Shown here: positions 1-9,934 of the stretch, in pieces
Position numbering within the stretch: position 1 is the stretch's first letter
Layout of the letters: the number at the start of each line of letters is the position of its first letter
DNA from: Sorex araneus
Taxonomy: Eukaryota; Chordata; Mammalia; Eulipotyphla; Soricidae
Assembly (NCBI RefSeq): GCF_027595985.1
Contig: NC_073304.1
Span: 47,409,137 to 47,473,136 of the forward strand
DNA: 64,000 nucleotides
Reading direction: 5' to 3'
The notes under the pieces: generated by a model
Databases searched by the model: none
Told to the model about the DNA's origin: nothing
What the model saw: the letters and a program-made list of their open reading frames with translations, nothing else
Made by a program: the position numbers and the translations under genes

Positions 1-1008
1 CTTCAATGTGGATGTCACTTGCCTCTGGCTTTTCAAATCTGGCAAAAATTTCTCCAATGGCCAGGCAAAGAAGGAAACTCTGGGAAACAAACTTTTGGTT
101 TGATGATATAAGAACAACAAAATGCTACCACAATTGTTGTCTTAAAATATTTAAGATACTTAAGATATAGTGAGAAAATATCTTAAGTATATCACGCTAT
201 TTGAACTTTTTACAGAATACTTTCACTGGGTCAAATTAAACAATATTTAATGAAAGTTTGTTGGAGCTTCATTTGAAAGGTGTTTCTTTTGTTTCAATAT
301 TGGACCTTGTCCATTATATATTCCAGAGGACTTCATAGTTGACAGTTGAAATTTTATTCTTTATTTGCATTAGATAACAAATATCTATAGTATCAGCACA
401 ACAGAGAGATATGAAATATATTCATAAAACATGCTACTTTACAATGATTATGTTAATAGAATTTATTTTTATAACTTTCCTCAAATCCTTTTTGGAAATA
501 CATGGTTTAAAATGAAAACAGTATTGTCATGAGAATGTTTGCTTTTCACAAGTCTTTACAAAGATAAGTCCAAAAAAGAATACTCTTAATTTCCAGAGAA
601 GAATCTTCTCAGTGAACACTTCTTATTTATCAATGTTTAGAAATAAGATATGCAGCAAGAAGTATCTCTTCACAATAATAATACAACTTCTCTTCTTATG
701 TGTGTATGTACTAATTTTTCTTTTTCAGTCAAAATTAAGCATCTATGTTGGTTCTAACTCTTCTTAAAAATTCTTCACCAAAATAAATGACCTGAATACA
801 AACCAAAACTATTAATAGAAGCTTATCCCAAATATTTTTGCATATGTTATTTGGCTTACTTTAACCACAATATTGAGATCTTGAAAATCTTGGGAAATCC
901 AAATGATGACTTCTCATTTTAACACAGGAAGTATGATTTTTTTTGCATAAAAATGTAAAGCTTATGTTTTTGCCTTGAGAAATCTAACATAAAATGGAAT
1001 ACACTACT
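1..1008. other. AT-rich non-coding flank, nothing recognised
   Basis: I see no gene, splice-supported exon or repeat that I can name here. The stretch is AT-rich with short homopolymers only. Confidence 0.5.
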
Positions 1009-1010
1009 TT

Positions 1011-1185
1011 GGGTGATGTTTATGCCCAGTAGTGCTCAATGCTAATTCCTGGCTCTGTGCTCAAGTGTTATTACTGGTATTGCTGGGGGACCAGATACAG
1101 CAGCAGGAATGCAAACTGCCAGGTCAGCCATATGCAAGGCAAGCACCTTAACCCCTGTACTACCTCTTCAACCCAGAAGGCCACT
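1011..1185 (-). repeat. Old SOR-like tRNA SINE, minus orientation
   Basis: Read on the minus strand, this carries the SOR landmarks in order: a decayed B-box region, the gtcccc/agca core and the ccaggaattagc block. It is strongly diverged and has no clear tail or target duplication, so it is an old copy. Confidence 0.6.
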
Positions 1186-1408
1186 ATTCCTGAAATATAA
1201 GTCATACTTTGAAAATATAACTGCAATGTAGTTTTGTGCTGTACCAAACTGAGCTTCCTTTTCTCAGCTGAATTAAAGATAACAAAATAGTTTCACAGAA
1301 ATGGGTGAGTGGTATAATCATACATCCAAAACACAGACTCAACAATACTGAAAACATGAGATCTAAGCTATAACCACTGAAACTTTGTAACGTGCCTGTC
1401 AAGTTGAC

Positions 1409-1571
1409 AGGTGGGGAGTGGGTGGAATTTGGGGTGAGGAGGGAGTATGAGAATACTGGTGGAGGGCAGTTGACACTCGTAGTAGAATTGGTGTTGAAAT
1501 ATTATATGCCTGAAAGGCAACTACCAATAATTTGTAAATCACAGTTTTTTAATAATAAAAAATTTTAAAGT
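1409..1571 (+). mobile_element. Decayed L1 3' end
   Basis: A purine-rich stretch is followed by 'actggtggagg', 'ggtgttgaaatattatatg' and an AATAAAA-rich end. The same order of blocks ends the better preserved L1 tails at 40975-41250 and 46570-47460. No target duplication was found. Confidence 0.5.
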
Positions 1572-1575
1572 AATG

Positions 1576-2220
1576 AATCCAACTGAATGAGCATTAAGTA
1601 TATTTTTGTCTTTTCTTGTAAAAGTTTGATAGTGTCTATAAGATTATTTGTAACTGTTGGGTGAACAACTCATCTGGGTACTTTTCTTTCTGTATTCAGT
1701 TTCTATTATAGGTTCAATTTTAGTTATTGGTAAGACACATATTATATTTGATTATCAGAAGCTAAGAATGGTATGGAATAAGAAAATATTCGCGTAGTAA
1801 AGCAAAAAAAAGGCTTAAAATATCCCAGAAGCATATATTATTTTATTAAAATGTTGGAGTGGGTGAATTTTAATTGCTCTAACCAGTTTTAGTAGTCTCA
1901 AATGCAATGTTTAATTCATTTGATTTTCATTCTTGAGACAGCAGAAAAGGGAAGTCAGAAACATCTCCCTCTGAGACTTAAATGAATGGGTATTTAGCTG
2001 GGTATGGAAATATAAGCACAGCAGGCTGAGGTCTCTCATGAGCTGATACAGGGAGAGGAGAAGTTGGAAGTACCTCAGCACTGAGATGGGATGTCAGAGA
2101 CTGTGGAGATGAGAAGAAGCAGCGAGCAGACCTAATTCACCTCTGCTTATCCATTAGGTTGCTGAAACGTGACAGGAATGAATTGGTTTCTGGATAATAG
2201 TCACCAGTTGGGCCTAACCC
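1576..2220. other. Non-coding, nothing recognised
   Basis: No gene or nameable repeat was seen in this AT-rich stretch. Confidence 0.45.
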
Positions 2221-2221
2221 A

Positions 2222-2482
2222 CATAGCACTGTAGCACTGTACACTGTCATCCTGTTGCTTATCGAATTGCTTGAGCGTGCACCAGTAACGTCTCCACTGT
2301 GAGACTTCTTGTTACTGTTTTTGGTATATCGAATACGCCACGGGTAGCTTGCCAGGCTCTGCCATGCGGGCAGGATACTCTTGGTAGCTTGCCAGACTCT
2401 CCGACAGGGATGGAGGAATCGAACCTGGGTCAGCCAGGTGCAAAACAAACACCCTACCCGCTGTGCTATTGCTCCAGTCCAG
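2222..2482 (-). repeat. R-type tRNA SINE (RTE-like 3' end)
   Basis: On the minus strand it begins with the tRNA-like head near 2480 (ggactggagcaatagcac), passes a B-box-like 'ggttcgattcc', and ends near 2222 in the block 'gttactggtgcacgctc' plus a cagtgctacagtgcta tail. That last block also ends the RTE copy at 3958-5858. The open frames on both strands here are translations of the SINE and not genes. Confidence 0.85.
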
Positions 2483-2567
2483 GCCACACAGATACAGTGA
2501 AAATAAACAATAATTAATACAAAATTTATGTTTTTATAAATGTTAATCCATGGAATGAATCTTTGTA

Positions 2568-2609
2568 CTACACTTGACCTTAGCCGAAAGGCCAAGAAGC
2601 GATCGATAA
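2568..2609 (-). pseudogene. Truncated U2 snRNA retropseudogene (5' end only)
   Basis: On the minus strand this reads the 5' end of U2 snRNA, from about position 1 to 36 (gcttcttggcctttcggct then aaggtcaagtgtag), with a few substitutions and about 5 extra bases at its 5' side. It is flanked by a perfect 14-bp duplication AATGAATCTTTGTA at 2554-2567 and 2610-2623. There is no Sm site, no later U2 stem-loop and no poly(A). It is an insertion of a 3'-truncated U2 copy and is not a functional gene. Confidence 0.85.
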
Positions 2610-2732
2610 AATGAATCTTTGTAACGAAGGTAATTTGTGAAGGTGTTATAAGTGTGTTTTTGCCTCAACCATATTGAAGTTGCCTTCTTCTCCATGTAAA
2701 CCTCTCAGTAATTAAATGGTAATATTTTATTT

Positions 2733-3213
2733 AATTTTTAAAATTTATTTATTTTTAATTAGTGAATCACCGTGAGGGTACAGTTACAGATTTATACATT
2801 TTTGTGCTCATGTTTCCCTCATACAAAGTTCGAGAACCCATCCCTTCACCAGTGCCCATTCTCCACCACCGGTAAACCCAGCATCCCTCCTACCCTCCCC
2901 AATCCCATCTCCCCCCACCCCACCCTGCCACTGTGGCAGGGTATTCCCTTTTGTTCTCTCTCTCTAATTAGGTGTTGTGGTTCGAAATAGAGGTGTTGAG
3001 TGGCCACTGTGTTCAGTCTCTAGTCTACACTCAACCCGCATCACCCTTCCCCCACATGGCCTCCGATCGTATTATACTTGGTGATCCCTTCTCTGAGTTG
3101 CCCTCTCCCCAGAATGTGAGGCCAGCCTCCAAACCATGGAGTCAACCTCCTGGTACTTATTTCTACTATTCTTCTATTCTTGGGTGTTAGTCTCCTACTC
3201 TGTTATTCTATGT
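2733..3213 (-). mobile_element. 5'-truncated L1, 3' UTR only, minus orientation
   Basis: It is flanked by a 13-bp duplication TAATATTTTATTT at 2720-2732 and 3214-3226. Read on the minus strand it matches the 3' UTR of the L1 at 46570-47460: 'aagaatagtagaaataagtaccagg', a G-rich tract, 'gggcactggtgaagggatggg', 'tgtaactgtaccctcacggtg', then an A/T-rich end at 2733. The small frames inside have no coding meaning. Confidence 0.85.
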
Positions 3214-3226
3214 TAATATTTTATTT

Positions 3227-3957
3227 TTTGAAGATCTTTAGCATAAATTAAAATTAAGTTATTTGCCTCTAAACTCCTAAAAATTAGATTTATTCATTTT
3301 TCACTTAATATATATTCAACATATTACCATAAAATATTATTTTAACAAGAAGCAAAAAAGACTTGGACCCCACCATCATGGAGAGGTTTTTTTTATATTT
3401 GAGGAGAAAGATAATAAAATGCATAGAGACACAAACACACATATATAGGGTGGCAAGAATCATGATATTATAATGTAGTAATTACAGTTTAATAATTATA
3501 AAAAATAAACTGAGGATAAGGGGAAAGTGGGTGATGCATTTATTAAATTTGTATGAATCAGGAGGACTTCTGTGGATTAATATTATAGCAGAGACTTTAA
3601 TGAAATCAATGTGAAATGAGAATGAATGAGAATGAGTAAAATGCAAGAGTGAGCCATGAGACTGTGTGGGTGGGAAAGACATGCCTGAGTGCCTCCCTAT
3701 CTTAGAGGTATGGAGATGGGTGGAGTAGTTGCCCAAGGCACCACTTCTTTAGTGATTCTTCACTTTGGTGATTCTTTGATGTAGATCAATTAGCTGCATC
3801 ACTCCTGATTGGACTGGATTCCTTAGGGTCTCCAGTCCACTGTTGATTACATCTATGAAATTCATAGTGGACACAAATATATAATTCTTGTTGCTGGTGA
3901 AGATCTTGGTAATGTTGGTGCTGGTGATTTGTATATGTATGTTTGCCTGTTCTTCAT
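3227..3957. other. Non-coding, nothing recognised
   Basis: AT-rich at the left and more mixed at the right. The minus-strand frames at 3482-3736 and 3749-4147 resemble no protein I know, and the second runs into the RTE copy. Confidence 0.45.
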
Positions 3958-5858
3958 CAACTACAAGACCAAGATGACTGCCCTCCGACATCCTGATGGA
4001 TCTATCACATCTTCCAAAAGGGCAATGGAGAGACTTATTCAAGACTTCTACTCGGATCTCTTTGACAGCCACGTCCACCTGCCCACATAACAAATTCCAC
4101 ACGATGGATATGTTATTCCTGACATCTTCCTTTCCAAAATCTGACACATCATTTCATCAGTAAAAACACGTACAGCACCCGGTCCAGACAAGGTCAGAGC
4201 CAAACACCTAAAGAATCTGTTGCCAGTACTCATCAATACACTGGCTCGACTCTTCACATGCTACCTGTCCGTATGCAAGGTTCCATCCCAATGGAAAACC
4301 AGCAGGACCATCCTGTTGTACAAGAAGGGAGACATGCATGACATTGGCAACTATCACCCAATCTGCCTGTTGTCCATCGCTTATAAGTTGTTCACTCGAG
4401 TCATCCTGAATAGAATAGGCAGAACACTAGATGAAGGACAACCATGCGAGCAAGCCGGGTTCTGAAAAGGATTCAGCACAATCGACCATATCCACAAAGT
4501 GACCAAACTCATTGAAGTTTCACAAGAGTTCAAGATGCCGCTCTGTCTAATATTCATCGATTTAAAGAAGGCCTTTGATTCTCTTGAGACTGAAGCAGTC
4601 ATCAAAGCCCTAGCCAAACAGGGCATTCAGACTCAGTAAATCAGGGTCCTCCTCAAGCTGTATTACGAATTCACCACCAGGATCTCACCATTCTACAAGG
4701 AAGTGATCACTGACGTAAAGAGAGGGGTTTGGCAGGGTGATACCATTTCACCAAAACTCTTCAGTGCCACCCTCGAGAACATCTTGCGACGACTGGAATG
4801 GGAAGGAATGGGAATGAAGATAGATGTCAGCAATTACACCACCTCCACTTCGCTGATGACATCGTTCTCATAATGCCAAACATTAGCCAAGCGGCACAAA
4901 TGCTGGCCAACTTTGACTGCAAATGTGGAAAGGTCGGAATCTCACCAAAACTGCAGCTGAATCTCACCAAAACTATGTTCATGAAAAACAAACTAGTCCC
5001 CGATGCTCCATTTACTCTCAATGAACATCTCCGAATGCAGCAGCTATATGCACCTGGGTCAAGAACTCAACATGAGGAAAGACTTGGCACCAGAACTGTG
5101 CAGGAGGAAGAGGAGCATGGAATGCCTTCAAAAGCATCAAATAACTTGTTAAGAGGATGAAGAACCTCCAGCTCTGGGCACATCTTTTTTACTCCATCAT
5201 CCTTCCTGCGCTAACATCTGCCTCAGAGACTTGGGCCCTATGCAAACAAGATGAGAACAGTATTCAGGTATCCCAAAGAGGAATTGAAAGAGCTATGCTT
5301 GGAGTAACACGTTTCACTCAAGTGAGAGAAGGAATCCGGAGTTCTGACCTCCATCAATGATCAAGAATCAGGGATGCTGTCTCATTTGCCAACGTCAAAA
5401 ATCAGATGGGCCAGACAAGTAATGCAATTTAGAGATGACCACTGGACTAGAGCTGTTACAGACTGGATTCCACGGGATGTCAAAAGACTGCATGGCCGCC
5501 CACCTACGAGATGGTCAGTTTTCTTTTTTGTCAAAACTCTGAACGGTTTGAGGCTCTTCGTGTTCCTGGAGCGAGCAGATACTATTGGGCTACGACTTCG
5601 ACTCGGATCTCTTTGACAGCTATGTCCACCTGCCCACATAACAAATTCCGCACGATGGATATGTTATTCTTGATGTCCTCCCTTCCAAAATATAACACAT
5701 CATTTCATCAGTAAAAACTCGTACAGCACCCAGTCCAGACAAGGTCAGAGCCAAACACCTGAAGAATCTGTCGCACGAGACAGGGACGAATGGAGACATT
5801 ACTGGCGCCCGTTTGAGCAAATCGAAGATCAATGGAATAAAAAGTGATACAAGTGATG
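3958..5858 (+). mobile_element. RTE-clade LINE, 5'-truncated, broken reverse transcriptase
   Basis: The frame-broken translation follows an RTE endonuclease-reverse transcriptase from upstream of the RT domain to the C terminus. Visible blocks are 'TAPGPDKVRAKHLKNL' (about 4172), 'GNYHPICLLSIAYKLFTRV' (about 4345), 'FIDLKKAFDS' (about 4555), 'FADDIVLI' with the catalytic DD pair (4849-4872), 'RWARQVMQFRDDHWTRAV' (about 5405) and 'RPPTRW' (about 5500). Stops and frameshifts occur throughout, including TGA after 'EQAGF' at 4462-4464. The 3' end at about 5789-5858 lacks poly(A) and ends in a short GTGATACAAGTGATG repeat, as RTE elements do. A 180-bp internal segment (4043-4222) is repeated at 5594-5773. 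The sequence resembles strongylid nematode RTE proteins more than L1. It cannot be autonomous. Confidence 0.9.
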
Positions 5859-5894
5859 TTTGTGTGTGTGTGTATTGCAATAAGAAAGGCCTAA

Positions 5895-6062
5895 ACAGGC
5901 ACCAGAGGAACAGCTCAATGGGCTGAGTGTATGTTTTATATTAAAGGAGACCCAGGTTCAATCCCCAGCACTGCATAATCCCTGGAGCATCTCTGGAAGC
6001 AATCTCTGACCACTTATCCAGGAGTAACTCCTGAGCACTGCCAGATGTGCCCTCATCCTACA
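5895..6062 (+). repeat. Old SOR-like tRNA SINE
   Basis: The decayed head (cagctcaatgggctgagt), B-box-like 'ggttcaatccccagca' and 'ccaggagtaactcctgagca' follow the SOR order. It lies directly after the RTE 3' end. Confidence 0.7.
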
Positions 6063-6229
6063 AATATAAAAAGGAAAGTTTGAACAGATATGAGCTAGAA
6101 GGAAATATACTATAAGTATAGGATCCTAATAACATTAAAAGATTTTTGTTTAATGATTGAGGATCAAATAATCTAATGATTTAATAATTAATGACTTAAT
6201 AATTTAATGAATAGGGGCTAATCAGTGAT

Positions 6230-6405
6230 TAGGGAATAGAGAAATAGTTCATCAGGTAAGGTACTTGCCTTGCTTGTGACTGACCTGGGTTCCATCTCTG
6301 GTAACCCAAATGGAACCGCGAGCCCACCAAGAGTGATCCATGAGTGCAGAGTCAGGAGTATGCCCCGAACACAGCTAGATGTAGCCCAAAGACAAACAAC
6401 AACAA
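6230..6405 (+). repeat. Old SOR-like tRNA SINE
   Basis: A decayed A box (tagttcatcagg), 'gacctgggttccatctct', 'gagtgcagagtcaggagta' and an acaaca-rich tail are present in order. Confidence 0.75.
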
Positions 6406-6424
6406 AAAAATATCAATAGTATAA

Positions 6425-6659
6425 GGGTCACTGTCACTATCATCCCGTTGCTCATTGATTTGCTCAAGCAGGCACCAGTAACGTCTCCATTGTGAGACTG
6501 CTTGTTACTGTTTTTGGCATATCAAATATGCCATGGGTAGCATGCCAGGCGAGATACTCTTGGTAACTTGCTGGGCTCTCTGAGAGGGGTGGAGGAATCG
6601 AACGTGGGTCAACCACGTGCAAGGAAAATGCTCTGCCACTATGCTATGGCTCCAGCCCA
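6425..6659 (-). repeat. R-type tRNA SINE (RTE-like 3' end)
   Basis: On the minus strand the head starts near 6659 and the element ends near 6425 in the RTE-like block plus a gatgatagtgacagtga tail. About 10 bp are missing from the body after 'catgccaggc' relative to other copies. Confidence 0.85.
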
Positions 6660-7502
6660 TTATAAGGGTAAGAAAGATATATACCCAGTCTTGGTTCCTT
6701 CCATAGCACTGCTTTGTCTCTAGAGCGTCGGCATGTGTAGCCCTAAAGGACCTGAGTACTACTGGGTAAGAGTCCGGTACTATTTAAGTAGCTTAATTTT
6801 ATGTAAATTCACAAATATTGTAAGGTGAGAAATTACTTCCCTGATAGTAAAGAAGTGCATACCCTTATCCTGCTTAGATACCTAAACCTTGTCACCAATC
6901 CATTCATTCATACATTCATCCAACAAATAGTATCAGAAGCTACTGTACACCAAACACTAACCTCAGCACAACAAATATTGTGGTGGTAGGTAGGCAGGAT
7001 CCATGCACTGAGAGTTTTTATTACTGCAAAACATATCAGAAAATTAGAAATAAAAGATGCTTACAGACTTCTATTTCTGTGAGATCAGTAGAATGATCCC
7101 TGAACTTGAAATCAGACAAATGGCTTGGAAATTGCCACTACTTTTGAAATTGCACTCAGGCTCATGCAGAGTCCCCCATGCATGAGAATGAATCTGCTGA
7201 AACACCCAGGTGTGCAGGACCTGTGACTGAAAACTCCAGGCCACACAGAATCGGGAACAGACCGCCTTTTCCCTCCTTGCCTTTCCAGTTTCCTGGCGGT
7301 CACACCCAAGAACTGCCTCTGGGTGCCATTTAAGTGCAGTAATGGACTGGACCCAGAAATTCACAAATGAATCTTGAAAGAGAGCAGCATGATGTAGAGA
7401 TGTCTCCAAACCCCAATTATTTAAAATTTTAGGATTCCAGGAGCGACATCTCATACTATTCATAGCAAGCAATACAAAATAAATTATTTAGCATCTGCCT
7501 TG
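6660..7502. other. Mostly unassigned; ancient repeat piece at 6898-7010
   Basis: The part at about 6898-7010 ('cattcattcatacattcatccaac', 'ctactgtacaccaaacact') resembles the common 3' part of an ancient mammalian LINE. The rest, including the 133-codon minus frame at 7071-7472, resembles no family I know and has no splice or conservation support. Confidence 0.35.
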
Positions 7503-7640
7503 GGGCAGGCTTGAATGGTGGTGGGAAAATTTGAAATAATGGTGGTGGGAAGGTGTAATGGTGTTGGGATTGGTGTTGAAACATTGAATGTAATTGATTA
7601 TTATGAACAACTTTATGAAAATAAAATAGAGAAATTTAAA
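7503..7640 (+). mobile_element. Decayed L1 3' end
   Basis: It holds 'ggtgttgggattggtgttg', 'aaacattgaatgtaa' and 'atgaaaataaaata' in the order of other L1 tails in the window. Confidence 0.5.
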
Positions 7641-7674
7641 AAATGGGTTGGGTTTTTTTTTTGCTTTCCCTTAA

Positions 7675-7785
7675 AAGTTGTGTGATCTTGAAATAATTGC
7701 TTAACTCTGAGTATCTGTTTTGTCATTTATAAAACAGAAACAAAAAGTATTTTATGGGTTGCTTTTAGGATAAAATTATATATGT
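7675..7785 (+). repeat. MIR SINE fragment
   Basis: It follows the MIR core: 'gtgtgatcttgaaataattgc', then 'ttataaaacagaaac'. It is old and diverged, as expected of MIR. Confidence 0.5.
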
Positions 7786-7939
7786 GTATATATGACACTC
7801 AAAGATATAATATAATTTTCAAGACATCTAATAATGTACTGATGAAGTTTTTAAATAGAGGGCTCTGAGATCTATAATATATAATTCCAAGTATACAGGA
7901 CATCTAGAAACTTCTGTTACTAACTCCTAACAATAGGCA

Positions 7940-8195
7940 CCAAAACCAAGTTGACACCCACCTCTGTTTTCTGAAACTTACATTCTAGTGAAAAGACACA
8001 AAACATGGTTGTAATTAATATGCTAACCTAAAAGTATGGTTAAAGGCCATACATATTAAAAAATGATGGAGAAGGGAAATGAGAATCAGGATTTCCAAAT
8101 GTCTTTTTCTACAATTTTAGGGATGGTGGTTAAAGATATTTCTGAGAAGGCACTGTCAGATGGAGTTAATTTAAGAAAAGGAAGTTCAGATAGAG
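7940..8195. repeat. Possible ancient LINE-like repeat
   Basis: 'aaacttacattctagtgaaa' and 'tttctgagaaggcactgtcag' recall blocks of an ancient mammalian interspersed repeat. I cannot name the family with certainty. Confidence 0.35.
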
Positions 8196-8212
8196 AAGGG
8201 AACATCAAGTAA

Positions 8213-8356
8213 GCTCTGGTTGGAGGACCCGCTCAGGAGGGGAGATGCGTGCTGAAAGTAGACTATAGATTGAACACGATGGCCACTCAATACCCCTATT
8301 ACAGACCACAACACCCAAAAGGAGAGAAAGAGAAAGAGAGAGAGAGCGAGAGCGAG

Positions 8357-8391
<35 letters not shown>

Positions 8392-8594
8392 AAAAGGGAA
8401 TGCCCTGCCACAGGGCGGGGTGGGGGGATTGGGAGGTGGGAGGGATACTGGGTTCACTGGTGGTGGAGAATGGACACTGGTAGAGGGAGGGGTGCTTGAA
8501 CATTGTATGAGGGAAACACAAGTATGAAAATGTGTAAATCTGTTCCTGTACCCTCATGGTGATTCACTAATTTAAAAAAATTGAAAAAAAAACC
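8213..8594 (+). mobile_element. 5'-truncated L1 3' UTR with an expanded (AG)n tract
   Basis: It matches the 3' UTR of the L1 at 46570-47460: 'agactatagattgaacacga', 'tggccactcaata', a purine tract, 'gggaatgccctgccacag', a G-rich tract, 'tgtaccctcatggtgattca', then an A-rich end. In the purine tract (8328-8390) GA repeats have expanded. The two frames crossing it encode low-complexity Ser/Arg or Glu/Arg and are not genes. Confidence 0.8.
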
Positions 8595-8599
8595 AACAC

Positions 8600-9115
8600 A
8601 ATTTAAAAAGTTATTCACGATTGAATTTTAGACATACAATGTTCCAGCACTGATCCCACCACGAGTGTCAACTTCCATCCAGAGGTATCCGCCAGGTTTC
8701 CTCTCCTGCCTGTGCCCCCCTCCCCACCAACTCCCAGTCTGACATCTCCACAGGTACCTTTTTAACTTCAGTAGTTAACATTTTGTTCTCGATTGCGGTG
8801 TTATCGACTCCTCTATGGTTTGGACATTTAGTTGTATCATTCATTAATACCAATGACGTAATTGAATCTCCTTGACTCCTACCCCCTGTTGCTTCTCATT
8901 ATCTCTTCTTCCCCTACCCATCCTATCTGTTTCTTTCCTTCTTCTCCAAAAATTCTGAGGCCAAGGATGATCCAGGCATCCCCCACACCCCCTGCTCTTT
9001 AAACCGTTGCATTCCCTCATCTGATTATTCTGAATATCACATATAAGTCATATCATCCTATGTCTATCCTTCCTCTTATGGCTTACTTTATTTAACATCG
9101 TATCAGAAGTAGTTA
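8600..9115 (-). mobile_element. L1 3' UTR segment, minus orientation
   Basis: The right end 'atcacatataagtcatatca' and 'tggcttactttatttaaca' is the antisense of the usual L1 post-ORF2 segment. 'tgttccagcactgatccca' and the C-rich stretch lie downstream in L1 terms. The family is inferred from these landmarks. Confidence 0.55.
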
Positions 9116-9172
9116 AAGTTTGAAGCAGGCAAAAATGGGACACAACCAGGGGGAAAGTATTTATTTTAGTTA

Positions 9173-9418
9173 GGGGCTGGAGCGATAGCACAGCGGTTGG
9201 GCGTTCGCCTTTCACACGACTGACCCGAGTTCAATTCCTTCACCCCTCTCGGAGACCCTGGCAAGCTACTGAGAGTATTGAGCCCAAGTGGCAGAGCCTG
9301 GCAAGCTACCCGTGTGTATTGGATACGCCAAAAACAGTAACAATAAGTCTCTCAATGAGAGACGTTACTGGTGCCCGCTCAAACAAATCAATGAGCAACG
9401 GGATGACAGTGACAGTAA
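9173..9418 (+). repeat. R-type tRNA SINE, 'tctctcaatgagaga' variant
   Basis: The head 'ggggctggagcgatagcac' is intact. The B-box is slightly altered (gagttcaattcc). The body carries the variant 'aagtctctcaatgagagacg' where most R-type copies have 'aagtctcacaatggagacg'. It ends in the RTE-like block and cagtgacagtaa. Confidence 0.9.
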
Positions 9419-9494
9419 TAATTGATATCAAAATTATGTTTCCCCACTTAGAATTCCTTTGTGATCATTGTGGTTACTGTAACTTCATTGAGAA

Positions 9495-9713
9495 CTGTAG
9501 CACTGTCATCCCATTGTTCATCAATTTGCTCAAACGGGCACCAGCAACGTCTCCATTGTGAGACTTGTTATTGTTTTTGGCATATCGAATATGCCACGGG
9601 TAGCTTGCCAGGCTCTGCCGTGAGGGTAGGATACTCTCAGTAGCTTGCCGAGCTCTTGGAAAGGGACAGAGGAATCGAATGCGGGTCGGCCACGTGCAAG
9701 GCAAACGCCTTGA
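9495..9713 (-). repeat. R-type tRNA SINE, head truncated
   Basis: On the minus strand it runs from the B-box region (near 9711) to the RTE-like end at 9495. The 5' half of the tRNA head is missing. It faces the plus-strand copy at 9173-9418 across about 76 bp. Confidence 0.85.
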
Positions 9714-9750
9714 GAACACAGAAAAAAAAAATCTATAAAAGGAGAATAGA

Positions 9751-9920
9751 GGGGGTTGGAGCAATAGCACAGTGGGTAAGGCATTTGCCTTGCATGCGGC
9801 TGACCCGGGTTCAATCCCCAGTGTCCCATACGGTCCCCCAAGCACCATCAGTGCAAAGCCAGGAGTAACCCCTGAGCATTGCTGGGTGTGACCCAAAAAA
9901 GCAAAAAAAAAAAAAAAAAA
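9751..9920 (+). repeat. A-type SOR SINE with poly(A) and 14-bp TSD
   Basis: An almost complete copy: head 'gggggttggagcaatagcac', B box 'gggttcaatcc', and 'gccaggagtaacccctgagc', ending in about 20 A. It is flanked by AAAAGGAGAATAGA at 9737-9750 and 9921-9934, so it is a fairly recent L1-style insertion. Confidence 0.92.
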
Positions 9921-9934
9921 AAAAGGAGAATAGA

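Noticed and set aside
2137-2595. A 152-codon minus frame suggesting a protein gene
   Set aside because: It is the translation of an R-type SINE plus the U2 fragment. The same peptide pieces (such as 'QATESILP', 'SLASYPW', 'GDVTGA') recur wherever this SINE occurs.
8249-8527. A Glu/Arg/Ser-rich 92-codon frame
   Set aside because: It encodes an expanded (AG)n tract inside an L1 3' UTR.
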